From Branchiostoma floridae (lineage: Eukaryota > Chordata > Leptocardii > Amphioxiformes > Branchiostomatidae): a DNA stretch of 61,608 nt. Each line of letters begins with the position of its first letter. Position 1 is the first letter of the stretch. The DNA lies in contig NW_023365779.1 in the NCBI RefSeq assembly GCF_000003815.2, positions 553,603-615,210 of the forward strand. The letters are read 5' to 3'. Made by a program: the position numbers and the translations under genes. Shown piece after piece: positions 24,201-37,400 of this stretch. The notes under the pieces were generated by a model, which saw only the letters and a list, made by a program, of their open reading frames with translations, was not told the origin of the DNA and did not search any database.

Positions 24201-25423
24201 TGGAAAGCCAGAGGTATGATTTGACGCACAAAAGCGCTTCAGACATCATCTGCAGGTTGGGTCGGAAATGTGTCAATGCCCTGTAGAACGATTGCAGATT
24301 ACAGGAACTTGCAGTGGGTTGGAGTAATCGGACGTTCCGCTGCAGAACCATTAAAAGACGCTAGGCGCCCATAATCTCGTTATTTAAAGGTCTCGTCAAG
24401 ACCTTCCAACATACCAAATATCGATACAATCTATCGAGGCGTTCTTGCACACACACGCGCACGCGCTCGCGCGCACACACACACACAAACACACACAAAC
24501 ACACACACACATATACACACGGACGCTGCCGAAAACTTAACCAACCTTCCTGGCGAAGGAAAAATATGCGGTCTTGCTGACTAAGCAAAACTGTCCATTA
24601 TAACTGCCTATAAGGGCTTCTGTTTGAATTGAATCGAATCAACCATTTTGTGGTCGTTACGTAACCTGTCATTGTAAACACTCAGGAAGGCCTGCTGACG
24701 TCATAGCCGAAGTGGTTTCCCCAATATTATTCCCTGATGTTGACGATGAATTACCAGAGTCAGCAAGACGCTTCCGATAAGTAAAATAAATGTATTTTTA
24801 CTCATTCTAACAACACCAGTCAATTTTCTAACAGGTTACGTCCCACCATCACAGTGTGGAGATACATTACACAAGTTGTATTAAATTACAGACTAAACTG
24901 TAAGAAGTCGATCCTGTAAAGTAGTTCCCAGCTACGCTAGCGCTATAGATATACATATAACGTTAGATAGAAAGATCCCCATAAATGGCCATCATAAAAC
25001 ACATATCGAGCTTTATCATAGTACTATTCCCCCACATACTCACGAGTTATAGAGTACAGTAATCTGATACTCACGAGTTGTAGAGTACGGTAACCTGATA
25101 CTCACGAGTTGTAGAGTACGGTAACCTGATACTCACGAGTTGTAGAGTACTGTATCCGGTAGCCAGACCTCGTTGGATGGGATGTTGATGTAAGAAATGC
25201 CCCAGAAGTTTGTGGAGTTCCACACGAGAGCCTCGTCATACCAGTACTGAGGAACAAATGGAAAGTACGGCAACATCGTATACCATTATTGGGGGGGGGG
25301 GGGGGCATGGAAGGGAGACCAAAAGATGTGTTTAAACCTAACACAAAGCCAAACACACTCTCTGGCCTCCACATAATAATATAAGTACTGGAAAACATGG
25401 AAGACGAGAAAATGAGAGGGAGA

Positions 25424-25457
<34 letters not shown>

Positions 25458-28400
25458 CAAAGAGAGATAGAGAGACAGAGAGAGAGACAGAGAGAGAGAC
25501 AGAGAGAGGGAGAGAGGGAGAGAGGGGTAGAGAGAGAGAGAGAGGGAGAAGGCGAGAGAGAGAGGGAGAGAGGGAGAAGGCGAGAGAGGAGAGAGAGAGA
25601 GAGAGAGAGAAGGAGACGCTTTGAGTTGTAGCGAAATCTACCTACAATAAACAAGAGTCTTACCTGTCTGAGCCAAACCACTGACGTCATAATCTGATTC
25701 TTCTCGTCCTGAAACGGAGAAAAACAAATGGGTTGAAAGAAAGAAAGAACAACTTGTGTCCTTTTCGCCTCTCCTAACCGTGACGCCAATAATGACGTCA
25801 CGCCCAAACAACCTGCCTTGTAATCCAGGACACGCGACACCGAGCCGCCACCTTAATGACTTTCATGATTGTAGTTGACATTTGAAAAGAAGGCCGCAAA
25901 TTGCGCCTTAATCTACTCGTTAACCTTGGATAACGTCCGTGTTTCCGCTCAGATAAAGGACCCGGATTAGTGACCCGATAAGTGACCCGGATTAACGATC
26001 CCATAATTCTTCACACCAACAGGTCGTCAGTTTGTACCCAGCTGAAGGTCAGGTGCGGACATATCGGTCATGACGTCACCGTCGTCACGTCTGCAATCGT
26101 CACCAACCTAGCCGCTGTTTTGCCCAGCATCATACGGGCATCATACGGGTATCATACGGGCATCATACGGGCATGTACTGCGAGACGTGACTGCGAAATA
26201 TTCCCAAGTGTTTAAAATATACCTTTGTTTTACAAAACCTCTGGTCAATTTCAGTTCTGAGCAATAAAAGTGCATTTTGAAGTCTCCAGATTCTCTTATA
26301 TGTTTTCTCTGAAATTATATGATATAAAACATTGTACATGACTTGTACGTAGACTACAACGAAATTTAAATAAGAATATATATTTCAATACGCTTTCTTC
26401 AAAATTGATAGCAACCAACTTAAAAGTCTGGGATTTTTCTGCTTCTCTTTGAATCACAACGTTAAGGTACCAAGTCGTACCTTCAGTGTGATTGGTGTTT
26501 GCAATCAGACTCTATTCTGTCAAACTATAAGGCTCTCACTGTATAAAATAGAGATTACGAGATTTCTAGGCGTTATCATTATTAAGATCTGTTCTTTTCA
26601 ATGAAATTCATACATTTGGGGATGCTCTTTGAACTTTAGAAAGGTATCAAGAAATGAAATCATGCCTTTCTATCAATGCGATTTATGTTTTCAATATGCT
26701 TTCTTCAGAATCAATAACGATATATCAAAGTGGAGAACGCAAATCTCTAACCATCATCAGTAAATCCATATTCAGCTCTTCTCCTGATAAAGTATGGGTT
26801 TTTTCTGCCTTTGCATGGATCACAGAATTCGATTAAAAAGTCGTACCATTCTAGCAATGTGATCTATGTTTTCAATCACCCCTTTCTGTAAAAGTGATAA
26901 AGCTATCAACGTTGAGAAGAAAGACATGTACATATTATCAGAGTATAGATCATTTCTGTCAGTCACGAAGTCCAGCTCTTTTATTCCCCTTTGAAAAGCT
27001 GGTGTGTTACGCCAAAGCTGGTGTGTTACGCCAAAGCTGGTGTGTTACGCCGAACGGCGGTTATACCGGCTATATAAATACAGATACAGATACAGAATGA
27101 CAGACCAAGGAAACTATTATTCGCACCGCTGTAGGTAGCGATTTGATCGACGTGTTGAAAGACTCCTTGTGTGTAGAGTAATAACACTATCCTAACAAGT
27201 TAGAGGCGTGGATAAAAGCAGACTTTGGTGTTTATATCATAACATTGAAAGGCTTCGTGGTTCGTGTGGTCTCGTGATGATAACAATATTCTTATCACAT
27301 TAGATTATATGAAAACATAAAAGCAAGAGAAACATCCCTATCAACGTACAGAAGATAGACTTGTACATATCATCAGAGTATAAATCATTTCTGTCAGTCA
27401 CGAAGTCCAGGAATTAAAGTTTCCATTTGAATGGCAGACTAAGGAAGCTAGTCGAACCGCTGTAGATAGTGTTGAGCAACTGCTTGCCTGGAGAGTAACA
27501 ACACTATCCTAACAAGTTAGAGGCGTGGATAAAAGCAGACTTAGGTGTTTATATCATAACATTGAAAGGCTTCGTGGTTCGTGTGGTCTCGTGATGATAA
27601 GAATATTCTTATCACATTAGATTATATGAAAACATAAAAGTAAGAGAAACATCCCTATTGATCAACGTACAGAAGATAGACTTGTACATATCATCAGAGT
27701 ATAAATCATTTCTGTCAGTCACGAAGTCTAGGAATTAAAGTTTCCATTTGAATGGCAGACTAAAGAAGCTAGTCGTACCGCTGTAGATAGTGTTGAGCAA
27801 CTGCTTGCCTGGAGAGTAATAACACTATCCTAACAAGGTAGAACCGGTAAAAACAGGCTTAGGTGTTTATATCAGATTACTTTCCAGAAGGAAGGCGCAG
27901 AGTGTGTCCTGTGACAGTCTGATTAAAGTCAAAGCCAAAGAGTTTGTCGACCATCTGTAACGTTGAAGACAATGATTGAAAGATACATTAGACTGCCAGG
28001 ATCTGCTATAATGTCTGCCATGAATGACAAGTCATCCTGGAAAAACTTTATCTTATATATCTCACAGATGCAAACCGGATGCATGGTGATGATATTCCTT
28101 TCTGTAAAAGAGTCTTATAAATGTATGTTTGGCGATAGATCCAGTCCGCCTGGAATGCTCCCAATAGGACGCCAGTATGCTTGCTTTACAGATGCTTTAG
28201 ACATTCTCATAACATTAAATTCTATCGAAAGATGGTTCCATATGATCCCTACAGCTTACTTTACATCGTATCAGTCTTCTTTCTTCGGACCTAATAACAC
28301 GAATCAAGTCATACAAGTGTGATTTATATTTTAAGTGAACCGTTTCTGTAAAAGATTTGATAAAACCTGAAAGTCAGTAGAGCCAAGTGGCTTAAAGGTG

Positions 28401-31400
28401 TACACTAGGACTTCAGAATTGTTTAGTGTTGCTGGAAGAAGAAATGAGTTCTTATATCATAAAATTGCATCTAAAGATCGTTCCAGATTATCCCATATAC
28501 TTATTGGTGTTATTTTGGACCTAACAACGCTTCTAAAGCATGAAAGAGTCAGAACTGGTTATCGTAGTTATATAGTGCCATAATTAAAAAAATGGGCTTT
28601 TTTGCCTCTGTACATAATAAGAGTATTAAGCCATTCTAGCGGTGGAATTTATGTTTTCAATGATTCCTTTCTATTAAGTACTTCTTATAAAGTAATAACA
28701 GTATCCTATCAAAGTTTGTGAATACAGGCAAGTTCATGATCTCGTATCATATCGTTGCTTGGCTTAGGGCTAGAATGACTTTATTGTAAGTAATATGTTC
28801 TTCTTACTTCTCAATTGCTTGGAAAGATCGTTTCGTATGATCCAAAGTGTTAAAATGGCTTTGCTGTAAGAAATTTGTTCTTCTGACCCTTAATTGCAAC
28901 CAAAGATCGTTTCGTATGATACAGGCAAAGCTTATTGTTAGAATTAGCTGCTTACACAAGAGACACACGGAGACGCAGTTTGGCCTTCCGGGGAAAAGTT
29001 TAATGCTTTGTTCACTTTTCCGGATACACAGGCATAAACAGAGTAATCAACATAAACAGCAGAGTAGATAATAAGAAAACACAGTTACATTCAGAGATAT
29101 ATAAAGTGCGATGTGGGGCACATAAACGACTCTGGTTACATCATTTGATTTGAGAATATCGAAGAAGCTAAAACTACGCAAAAAAAATTATATATAAGAA
29201 AAGTGGCTAAAACTAATTATTCAAATCTAACTTAATTATCAAAATGGTGGTGAGGAGGGTGGTGGTGGGTTGAGAGAACGACAGAGCAGACTACCGAGGA
29301 GTGCTGCCCGCGGTCTCGTCCTGGGCGGGAATGAGCAGGGCGACGCCAGGCCTGTACCATGTGCTCGCCTGGCACCCCGGGGAGGGGCGGAGCTTGTAGT
29401 CAGGCCAATTAACAAAAATGACCCGTAGACATTTTTCCACAATTAGCTGCTTACACAAGAGACACACGGAGACGCAGTTTGGCCTTCCGGGGAAAAGTTT
29501 AATGCTTTGTTCACTTTTCCGGATACACAGGCCAAACAAAGAGGCCAAACTGCGTAGAAGTAGAAAAAGGTAGAAAACCAGTACGCCAGGGTTATGCAAG
29601 AAGGGCGTCCGGATCCCCGTTGAGAGAAAATACCACCACCCTACTCGAGGTAAATACGGGAAAATGTAAACAAACGTAAGGTAATAACAACAAAGGCTAA
29701 GATCTACGCGAACAATTATGTAATGGTCACAGAAATATGCAAGGAGAGATAAATATAAACTATAACTAAGTATGATACGAACGGATGCGTCTGTTCGTCC
29801 TCGTACACAAATACAGACGTTGCGACAGAGGAACTCTGAGATATAGGAGATATGCACTTGACCGCCAGTCTCCTTGCAGGCGGATTAACTCTACAGGGAC
29901 ACCTGAGCGAAAGGCGAACGTGGCGCCACCACGTCGTCCGCTGTGTAGGGAATACATGGACGGATTGAGTCCGGCACGGGTCAGAATAGTTTTGAACGCT
30001 CTATCAAAGACTGCCTGTGTGAGGGGTACTGGCCCGGAACTAGTCTGTCGAAGGAAAACGGCTGAACTAGAGGAGCATTTAAACGAAGCATTTAAACGAA
30101 GCATTCGAAGAAAGGCAGAAACGGGGCACAGTGGAGAAGTTGGGATAGCTAAGACCGGGACCTGTAGCACACGCTCAGCACATTGAATGGTCTTGGACCA
30201 ACGGATCCGAACAAGTAGCATACTGCGATACAATGTGAAATCATTAGATGTGAACTGTTTACAGGGATCAAAAGTAGCTCTCGGCAGAAAATTTGACTTT
30301 CGCTGAAAGGTGAAGAAACTAAGGAGTACTAATGTCCATATCGTGGCGTGTAAAGGGTCTGTGAGATCTAACTGTTCATGGATGTGAAGCAGGATGGAAG
30401 GCGTGAACGGCGCTGCTTGTCTCGGAGTGTGCCGCAACTGTTTATGAAGTCCGCGTTTCAGCAATGCCAGGTTTGTAGAGTCAAAGGCGCGAGTGTTCAA
30501 CCCGAATAGAGTATGGAGTGTTTTCAAGCCGCTGNNNNNNNNNNNNNNNNNNNNNNNNNNNNNNNNNNNNNNNNNNNNNNNNNNNNNNNNNNNNNNNNNN
30601 NNNNNNNNNNNNNNNNNNNNNNNNNNNNNNNNNNCGGAACTGTTCGGCGTGGGAAGGCGACAAGTGCCATCTGGATAGATGATCGGCGATACGATTGTCA
30701 CAGCCGCTGATGTGCGAAGCCTTTAATTCGAAGGTGTGAGAGGCTGCTAGGAACCAGAGTTCGCGTGCACATGCTATCAAGTCTTTATCTTTTGAACGTC
30801 CGGAATTCAGTACATGCACGCAAGCCGCGTTATCGCAACGGACGAGTACACGTAGGGTCGACCATTCGGACCCCCACAGGCGAGCCGCGACGACAATAGT
30901 TAGCATCTCGAGTACGTGAATACGAGCCGCGTATCGGAGCACCAGGGACTCTGGGAATTGCACATGGAAGTAACGTCCGCGAGAGTAGGCACCGCAGCCC
31001 GTGCTGCACGCGTCAGTGGACACCACGTCGTCTGGGGCGGTGTCCACTGTCGGCGCGATGAGAGACACTCCGTTAAATACATGCAGGAATCTGTCCCACC
31101 AAGCTAAGTCGAGACGAAGATCTCGCGAGATCCGAAACCTGTGGTTATTCCGGCGAAGAGAACGAAGGGTATCGAGCATACGAGACACGAAAAGCCGCCC
31201 CGGGGGTACACACGCTGACACGAAGACCAACTTCCCTATCAAAGACTGCAGTTCACGTTTGGTGGCTTTCCGTTTCTGGAGCCACTGGCGAATTAATTCT
31301 GATACTTCATCCAGCCGGAACTTCGGTACGCGCCGAATCATCGCTATTGTGTCAAACTCTATACCCAACCAGGTCATAAAAGTTGTCGGGGGAACGGCCT

Positions 31401-34400
31401 TCTTTGGGGCTTCTTCCAGCCCTAATGTAAACAACGTGTCTTGTAGACTGGCAAAGGCCGCCGGCGCGAGGGAGGGGGTCTCTGCCCCACCAAAGTCGTC
31501 AAGGTAATTAGTAACAGAATGGCCTTTTGTCGTTTCTAGAAAAGTCACGGCGTTCGTTGTGGATTGACAGAACAAACTTGAAGATCTCAACCCGAACGCG
31601 GCCTTAGTATCAACGTAATATTTGTCTCGCCAGGTATAACATAAGAAAGGATAATCTGCGGGATCGACTGGCAATTGTCTGTACGCCCTACTGAGATCAG
31701 TCTTGTACAGGAGACAACCCCTACCCTTGTCCAAGATCATGTCCGTCAGCGTATCTACCGAAGGATAAACTAAAGTGACAGGCTCCCCTAGAAAGGTATC
31801 TTTAGGTATAGCATCGTTAACCGAGTGACCGTGGGGAAAACTAAAGTCAACAACCAGCCGGCGCTGCTCACTGTCACGCTTGGGTACGGTTTGTAATGGC
31901 ACCGGGAACACGGGAAATGGGAAAGGATTTTGATCAAAGGGCCCAGCCAAGGCGCCATGTTGCAGTTCAGTCCGAATAAATACATCCACGTGATCAGGGA
32001 AAGCTTTGGCGGAGTAGTGATTGTCGTGTGAAAAGTGCACAGGCGGTGAGTACAGAGAACGGTCTAAATTAATCGGCCACCCGAATTCCAGAAAGTCCAC
32101 GATATGTGCATTGTCATAATCCTGAAGAAGTGTTCGCCACGCAGGAATGTTCAAGTTCGATTTTACCGGGATGCGGGCACCCATATAATTAGGCACCCCG
32201 GTACTAGCCACTGCGTTATACAAACTAATAAGGTCGTCCCCCGGCAACACCGGGACCGGGCTGTGAATTGACGCCGTCACCGGGGGCGTCACGAATTCGG
32301 ACTTGTCGTTATAGCGGCAGTCGGCCTTCGGGTGTTTGGCTTCAACGTTACGTACCAACAGACACATGTTGCAAATATGCTTCACCTGGCCGCCCCAGCG
32401 CCGGTCCCAGTGGTCAGATGAATGATTGCAAGTCTTGTTTTGATACGGACCACAGTACCGCGGTCTATTGCCGGAGAGGCCCGTTGTCATGGCTACCGGC
32501 GGTTCGCGGTGTGACCTGGCGCCAGGCTGGCTGCTCGATACATGCTTCGATTGATGTGCCCCCGCTGTTCGGTAATGCCTGTCCCTGACACCATCAATTT
32601 CATCCAAGTCAGCCCAGACAAAGGATCCCTTTTCAAGCGAATACATGATCGAGGCATACATCTCGTGAACCACTGACCAGTCATAATAAGTCGCGTCGTA
32701 CATGACGTCGGCAAGAACGGACAGTTTACTATGCACAGTCGAGCTCAGACGATGTTCACCCATAACATTCCGAATAAACCCGCATACAAACATAGGCAAG
32801 GTCAGCTCGTCATACGTGACGGCGCCGCCTTTCCCATGCCCAGGGAAATGGACATTCCACTGGGGCCAGCTGACCTTGACTTTACGCCCTATGTTATCGT
32901 TGATAGTGTATGAGCGGCCGCTCTTACCTTGTTTCCGCGATTTAGAGCGGGCGTGGGATCGGTGTCGGCTGGCGCTGCGACGAGGCGACCTTGACGAGCT
33001 CGAAGCATGGTGACGGCGCGAGCGGCGGCGGGGAGAAGATGATGGGCTGGAGCGGTGTCGACGCGAAGCGCGACGGCTTGACCGTGACGGACCCGATCGG
33101 TGACGCGAGGAACCACGGCGGAGTGACCGGGCCGGGCTGGAGCGATGGCGGTGTGAACGGCGTGTACGTGGAGAAGGAGACCGAGATGAGCTGGAACACG
33201 AGGAACTGGAGGTGTCACGTCGGCCTGACTTCGCCCCGCGGTGCCGGCCAGAGTCGCGACGGGACGACGTGTCCCGTGCCCTGGGCCAGCTGTCTTTCCT
33301 GCGAACGCTCGGTGGTGACTTGAGACGTGGAGGAGAACGAGATGGCGTCCGAGCACTCGCCGCCTTGCCGTCGCGGTTGCTCTGGCGGGAGTGACGTGGG
33401 AGGTCCTGCTCAGTGAGAGTACCGAGCAGTTCATCTATGGTTTTGTCAACCTCTTTTTTCAGCTCATCATCAGCACGTAAATCCCGAACGGTTTTCTTCA
33501 CGTCCTTCTCGGAGTCACTGGCCTCTGACCACATGTCCTTGGCGAACTCTCTCGTACGACTGCGGCGATGGAGGTCTCCCAAAGATCGCCGCACTGATTT
33601 GTCCCGTCGCAAAGATTCATATTCCTCCTCCGAGCGGGGACGAGTGCGTGGACTATACACTTGGCACTTTCCAACTCCATGCGGTCCCGGGTGTCCCTTC
33701 ACGGGCAGGGAGCAGGCCCGACAAGACTTCGTACCCGTCATGAACGCGTTTGGGTCCGTGAGAGTCGAGAAGGAGACCGCGAAACGAAGAAACTTGAGAG
33801 AACGACAGAGCAGACTACCGAGGAGTGCTGCCCGCGGTCTCGTCCTGGGCGGGAATGAGCAGGGCGACGCCAGGCCTGTACCATGTGCTCGCCTGGCACC
33901 CCGGGGAGGGGCGGAGCTTGTAGTCAGGCCAATTAACAAAAATGACCCGTAGACATTTTTCCACAATGACGTTATACAAGTTCGTGAATACAGGCAGGAC
34001 CATGTACTCGTATCAGAACGTTGCTGGCCAAGTGTTGAAATGACATTATTATAGGAAACATCTCAAGATCATTCCGTATGATCCCAGCAAGGCTAAGAGT
34101 TAGAATCAATTTATTGTAAGAAATATGTTCTTCTCACATTACCTCAATTGCATAGAAATATCGCTCCTTCCGATCCCAGCAAGGCTTGGTGATAGCATGA
34201 GTTTATTGTAGAAAATATGTTCTTTTTACATTCAATTGTACGGGAAGATCGTTTCGTATGATCCCAAGTGTTAGAATTACTTTGTTGTAAGAAATATATA
34301 AGAAATGTGTTCTTCTTACATTTCATCGATTGCATGGAAAGGTCGTTCTGTACGATCCCAGCAAGTTTTAGTGTTAAAATGACTTTGTTGTAAGAAATAT

Positions 34401-37400
34401 GTTCTTCTCACATTTCAATGATTGCATTAAAATATCATTCTGTATGATCTCAACAAAGCTTGGTGGTAGAATGAGTTTATTGTAGAAAATATGTTCTTCT
34501 TACATCTCAATTGCATGGAAAGATCGTTTCGTATGATCCCAAGTGTTAGAATTACTTTGCTGTAAGAAATTTGTTCTTCTGACCCTTAATTGCAACCAAA
34601 GATCGTTTCGTATGATACAGGCAAAGCTTATTGTTAGAATGACGTTATACAAGTTCGTGAATACAGGCAGGACCATGTACTCGTATCAGAACGTTGCTTT
34701 GCCAAGTGTTAGAATGACTTTATTGTAAGAAATATGTTCTTCTTACATTCACCTGCATCTAGAAATCGTTTCGTATGATCCCAGCAAGGCTTGGTGTTAG
34801 AATGACTTTATTGTAAGAAATGTCTTCTCTTCTTACATTCAATTGCATTGTTTCGGATGATCCCAAGTGTTAAAATGTCTTTATTGTAAGAAATGTGTTC
34901 TTCTTACATTTCATTCATTGCATGGAAAGATCGGTCTGTACGATCCTAGCAAGTTTTAGCATATTGTAAGAAATATTTTCTTCTCACATTTCATTGATTG
35001 CATGAAAATATCGTTCTATATGATCTCAACAAAGCTTGGTGGTAGAATGAGTTTATTGTAGAAAATATGTTCTTTTTACATTCAATTGCATGGGAAGATC
35101 GTTTCGTATGATCCCAAGTGTTAAAATGACTGTTGGAAGAAATATCTTCTTCTCACATTACATTGATTACATGAAAAGATCGTTCTGTACAATCCCAGCA
35201 AGGTCTAGTGTTAGAATGACTTTTTTCAGTTTATTGTAAGAAATATGTTCTTCTTACATTTCATTGATTGCATGGAAATATTGTTCTGTATGATCCCAAC
35301 AAAGCTTGGTGGTAGAATGAGTTTTACATTCAATTGTATGGAAAGATTGTTCCTTATGATCCCAAGTGTTAAAACGACTTTGTTGTAAGAAATATACTCT
35401 TCTCACATTACATTGATTGCATGGAAAGATCGTTCCGACTGATCCCAGGAACCTGATTCATGTTCCCGCTGCCTCTGTTCTATGGACCTAATGACGCTGT
35501 AAGAGTACAGCTGGCAGAGACGGTTCGCTATCAGACGGTCACAGCTGGGAACTCCCGATAGCTGTACTCACGGGGTGATGAGTTCACGGTTAGAAAGATA
35601 TTTCTGGTGGAAAATTAATGTGAAAGTTACGACCTAAGCGGCCTTGACATCTTATAGATGTATCAGATAGGAATAAGACGCAGTCAAGCCTAAATTTTCC
35701 GGACAATCCAGAACTAAGGTGTTCAAAAATTTCCTTTTTCCTAGAACTTCCGTAGAGTGAAAATAGTTGTCATTTATATCAAGGATATAGGAAAATTCTT
35801 TTACACAACCAGTCTGTACTCGCTTTGCTTTGAGTTCACGAGTAGAAAGATCTTCCTGGTGTAGAATGAATGCTGAAGTTACGACATGGGTGGTCTTGAC
35901 ATCTTGTAGATGAGTATAAGACATCACAGGTCATGCCTTCAAGCTCTAGACTTGTCAACCCAAAACTAAGGTGTTCGTTATGCCAAAAGGCAGTTACTCA
36001 AGGAACTGGATATGAATTTGGAAATGGTCAGACGTTTCGGATAGAATCCACTATCCTTCGTCAGTGACAATGAAGTGATCCGAAGAAACTGGCCTTTTAT
36101 ACCCTATCTATGAATGAAGACAATTTTAGATGTACAATAGGAGACATTATAAGACAAAGTAAAGCTGAAGACTTACAATGTCTCCTATTGGACATATGTC
36201 TTAAAATTTCTCATATCCAGTTGTTTGAGTAACTGCTTTTGGTGTATCTTATTACCTGGATGTCTAATCTTCATCGACGTAAGGTTTTTGTTTTTCTCTG
36301 GAAGCTTTGGAGGGTGAAACTAGTCGCTATAAGGTACCGTAGGAGCATTCTCATTAGATAGCTTTGAACACCGCTTCCAGCTAGATGTGAAAAGGTCCGG
36401 AGACCTCATACCTAACATTTAAAGTTTTCATGTGGCACAACTGAATATGAAAATACCAACAACTCCGACCCCAACCTCTTCTGGTAGGTACCACTTTACA
36501 CCAGGAGACCCAAAGACCTTGACTTTCGTCATCAAATCCATGAAAACACAAATATAATTATGTACATGTAACAAGACGGAGTCCAAAACTATACCAACAT
36601 TTTTTTCATGGAGGTAAAAAGATATCAACCCAGCCTTCTTGTAGCATCTTTCATATATAAGAAAAAATGCCGAAACTCATAATTAGCCCCACTCGATTGT
36701 AGAACAATGTTTTAGGCTAGCTCTCATTGTTTTAAAAATAAGAATGTCAAATTCCATTCTATATTCATAATTTGCATATGTACTATGTTTAATACTCGCT
36801 TTAGTAATTAGGATGATAAGTTTGTTTCTTCTTTCTTTTACCATACATTGTACCGTGTACGATCGTTGCGCAATAAAGTTCTTCTTCTTCTATACCCTTT
36901 TTGGAAGGATTCCGATCCAATTTTACCTGATTCGGGCAGAGAATCCAACGAAAGCAGCAGAGGATCTGAGAGGACAACATCCGAGCAAGTTTGGGATGCT
37001 ACACGGTGCATGCAAATTGTGGGGCGGATAGAACAGACTATGACCGTGGCCGGCATGGCTGTGGTCGGGCAAGAAGCCGTGTACAAGACCGGAGAGGCCA
37101 GGAATGGTAATCATATTCAGAGTCACAGAGAAAAATTTCTGTGTCCAATGTAAAATAAATTCAACAAATGCAAGGTCATGTGTGGTGGGTCGTCAAGGCA
37201 GCCATTGCTATTATCCTAGCCTACTGTTATATGAGATAATCAAGTACAATTCTGCTTTACGGGTATATTGGGTTTGTACAGAAAGGCATGTTTGTATGGG
37301 GGGCTCTAGTTGTTTAAACACATTCATACATTCCTACAGAATCCCTAGGAACCTTAGGGAACACAGGGGGCATGTTGATATGGGGGGCTCTAGTTGTTGT

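Larger units (their letters stand above)
13897..25136 (-). other. Intron 4 of the (-) nAChR gene, about 11.2 kb
   Basis: The intron is bounded by donor TC|GTGAGT (25136) and acceptor ATCAG (13897). It is filled with tandem repeats, a LINE fragment, a SINE-like element and microsatellites, listed separately. No additional receptor exon is recognised. A motif GGCGATCCGGG(C/T)TG followed by CATTGGGTACAACGTGAG recurs near 15840, 15970, 17220, 17812 and 17925 in direct orientation. Each copy is linked to GGGGGAGAAGACGTGAG-like words, so it is a dispersed intronic repeat of unknown origin. Confidence 0.75.
28945..33967 (-). mobile_element. Ngaro-type tyrosine-recombinase retrotransposon, full length with split direct repeats
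   Basis: On the minus strand the order is A1 (33967-33794), gag/RT/RNase H ORF, tyrosine recombinase ORF, B1 (29532-29441), A2 (29443-29270), B2 (29033-28942). A copies (174 bp) and B copies (92 bp) are identical by eye. A2 and B1 overlap by the trinucleotide AAT, as expected for a circle junction. This A1-ORF-B1-A2-B2 layout is the split direct repeat of Ngaro/PAT-type elements, unlike the inverted repeats of DIRS1. No methyltransferase or hydrolase domain is visible. Length is about 5.02 kb including a 100-N gap. No target-site duplication is seen other than the shared AAT. It is probably young; activity cannot be judged because of the gap. Confidence 0.93.

Noticed and set aside
25286-25840. 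184-codon Ser/Leu-rich and Glu/Arg-rich ORFs
   Set aside because: (GA)n microsatellite translated in different frames. The real coding parts here are the 45-nt and 110-nt exons.
27963-28322. 119-codon ORF between satellites
   Set aside because: AT-rich, no motif and flanked by the repeat units; judged a chance ORF.
32702-33952. Several ORFs on the plus strand across the Ngaro Gag region
   Set aside because: Antisense shadows of the GC-rich, Arg/Ser-codon-rich minus-strand frame.
28945-33967. DIRS1-type element with inverted terminal repeats
   Set aside because: The terminal repeats are direct and split (A1...B1-A2-B2), and no inverted termini or internal complementary region was found.
36848-37153. 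Possible small exon (NESSRGSERTTSEQV...)
   Set aside because: No recognised family, overlapping ORFs on both strands and no clear splice context.
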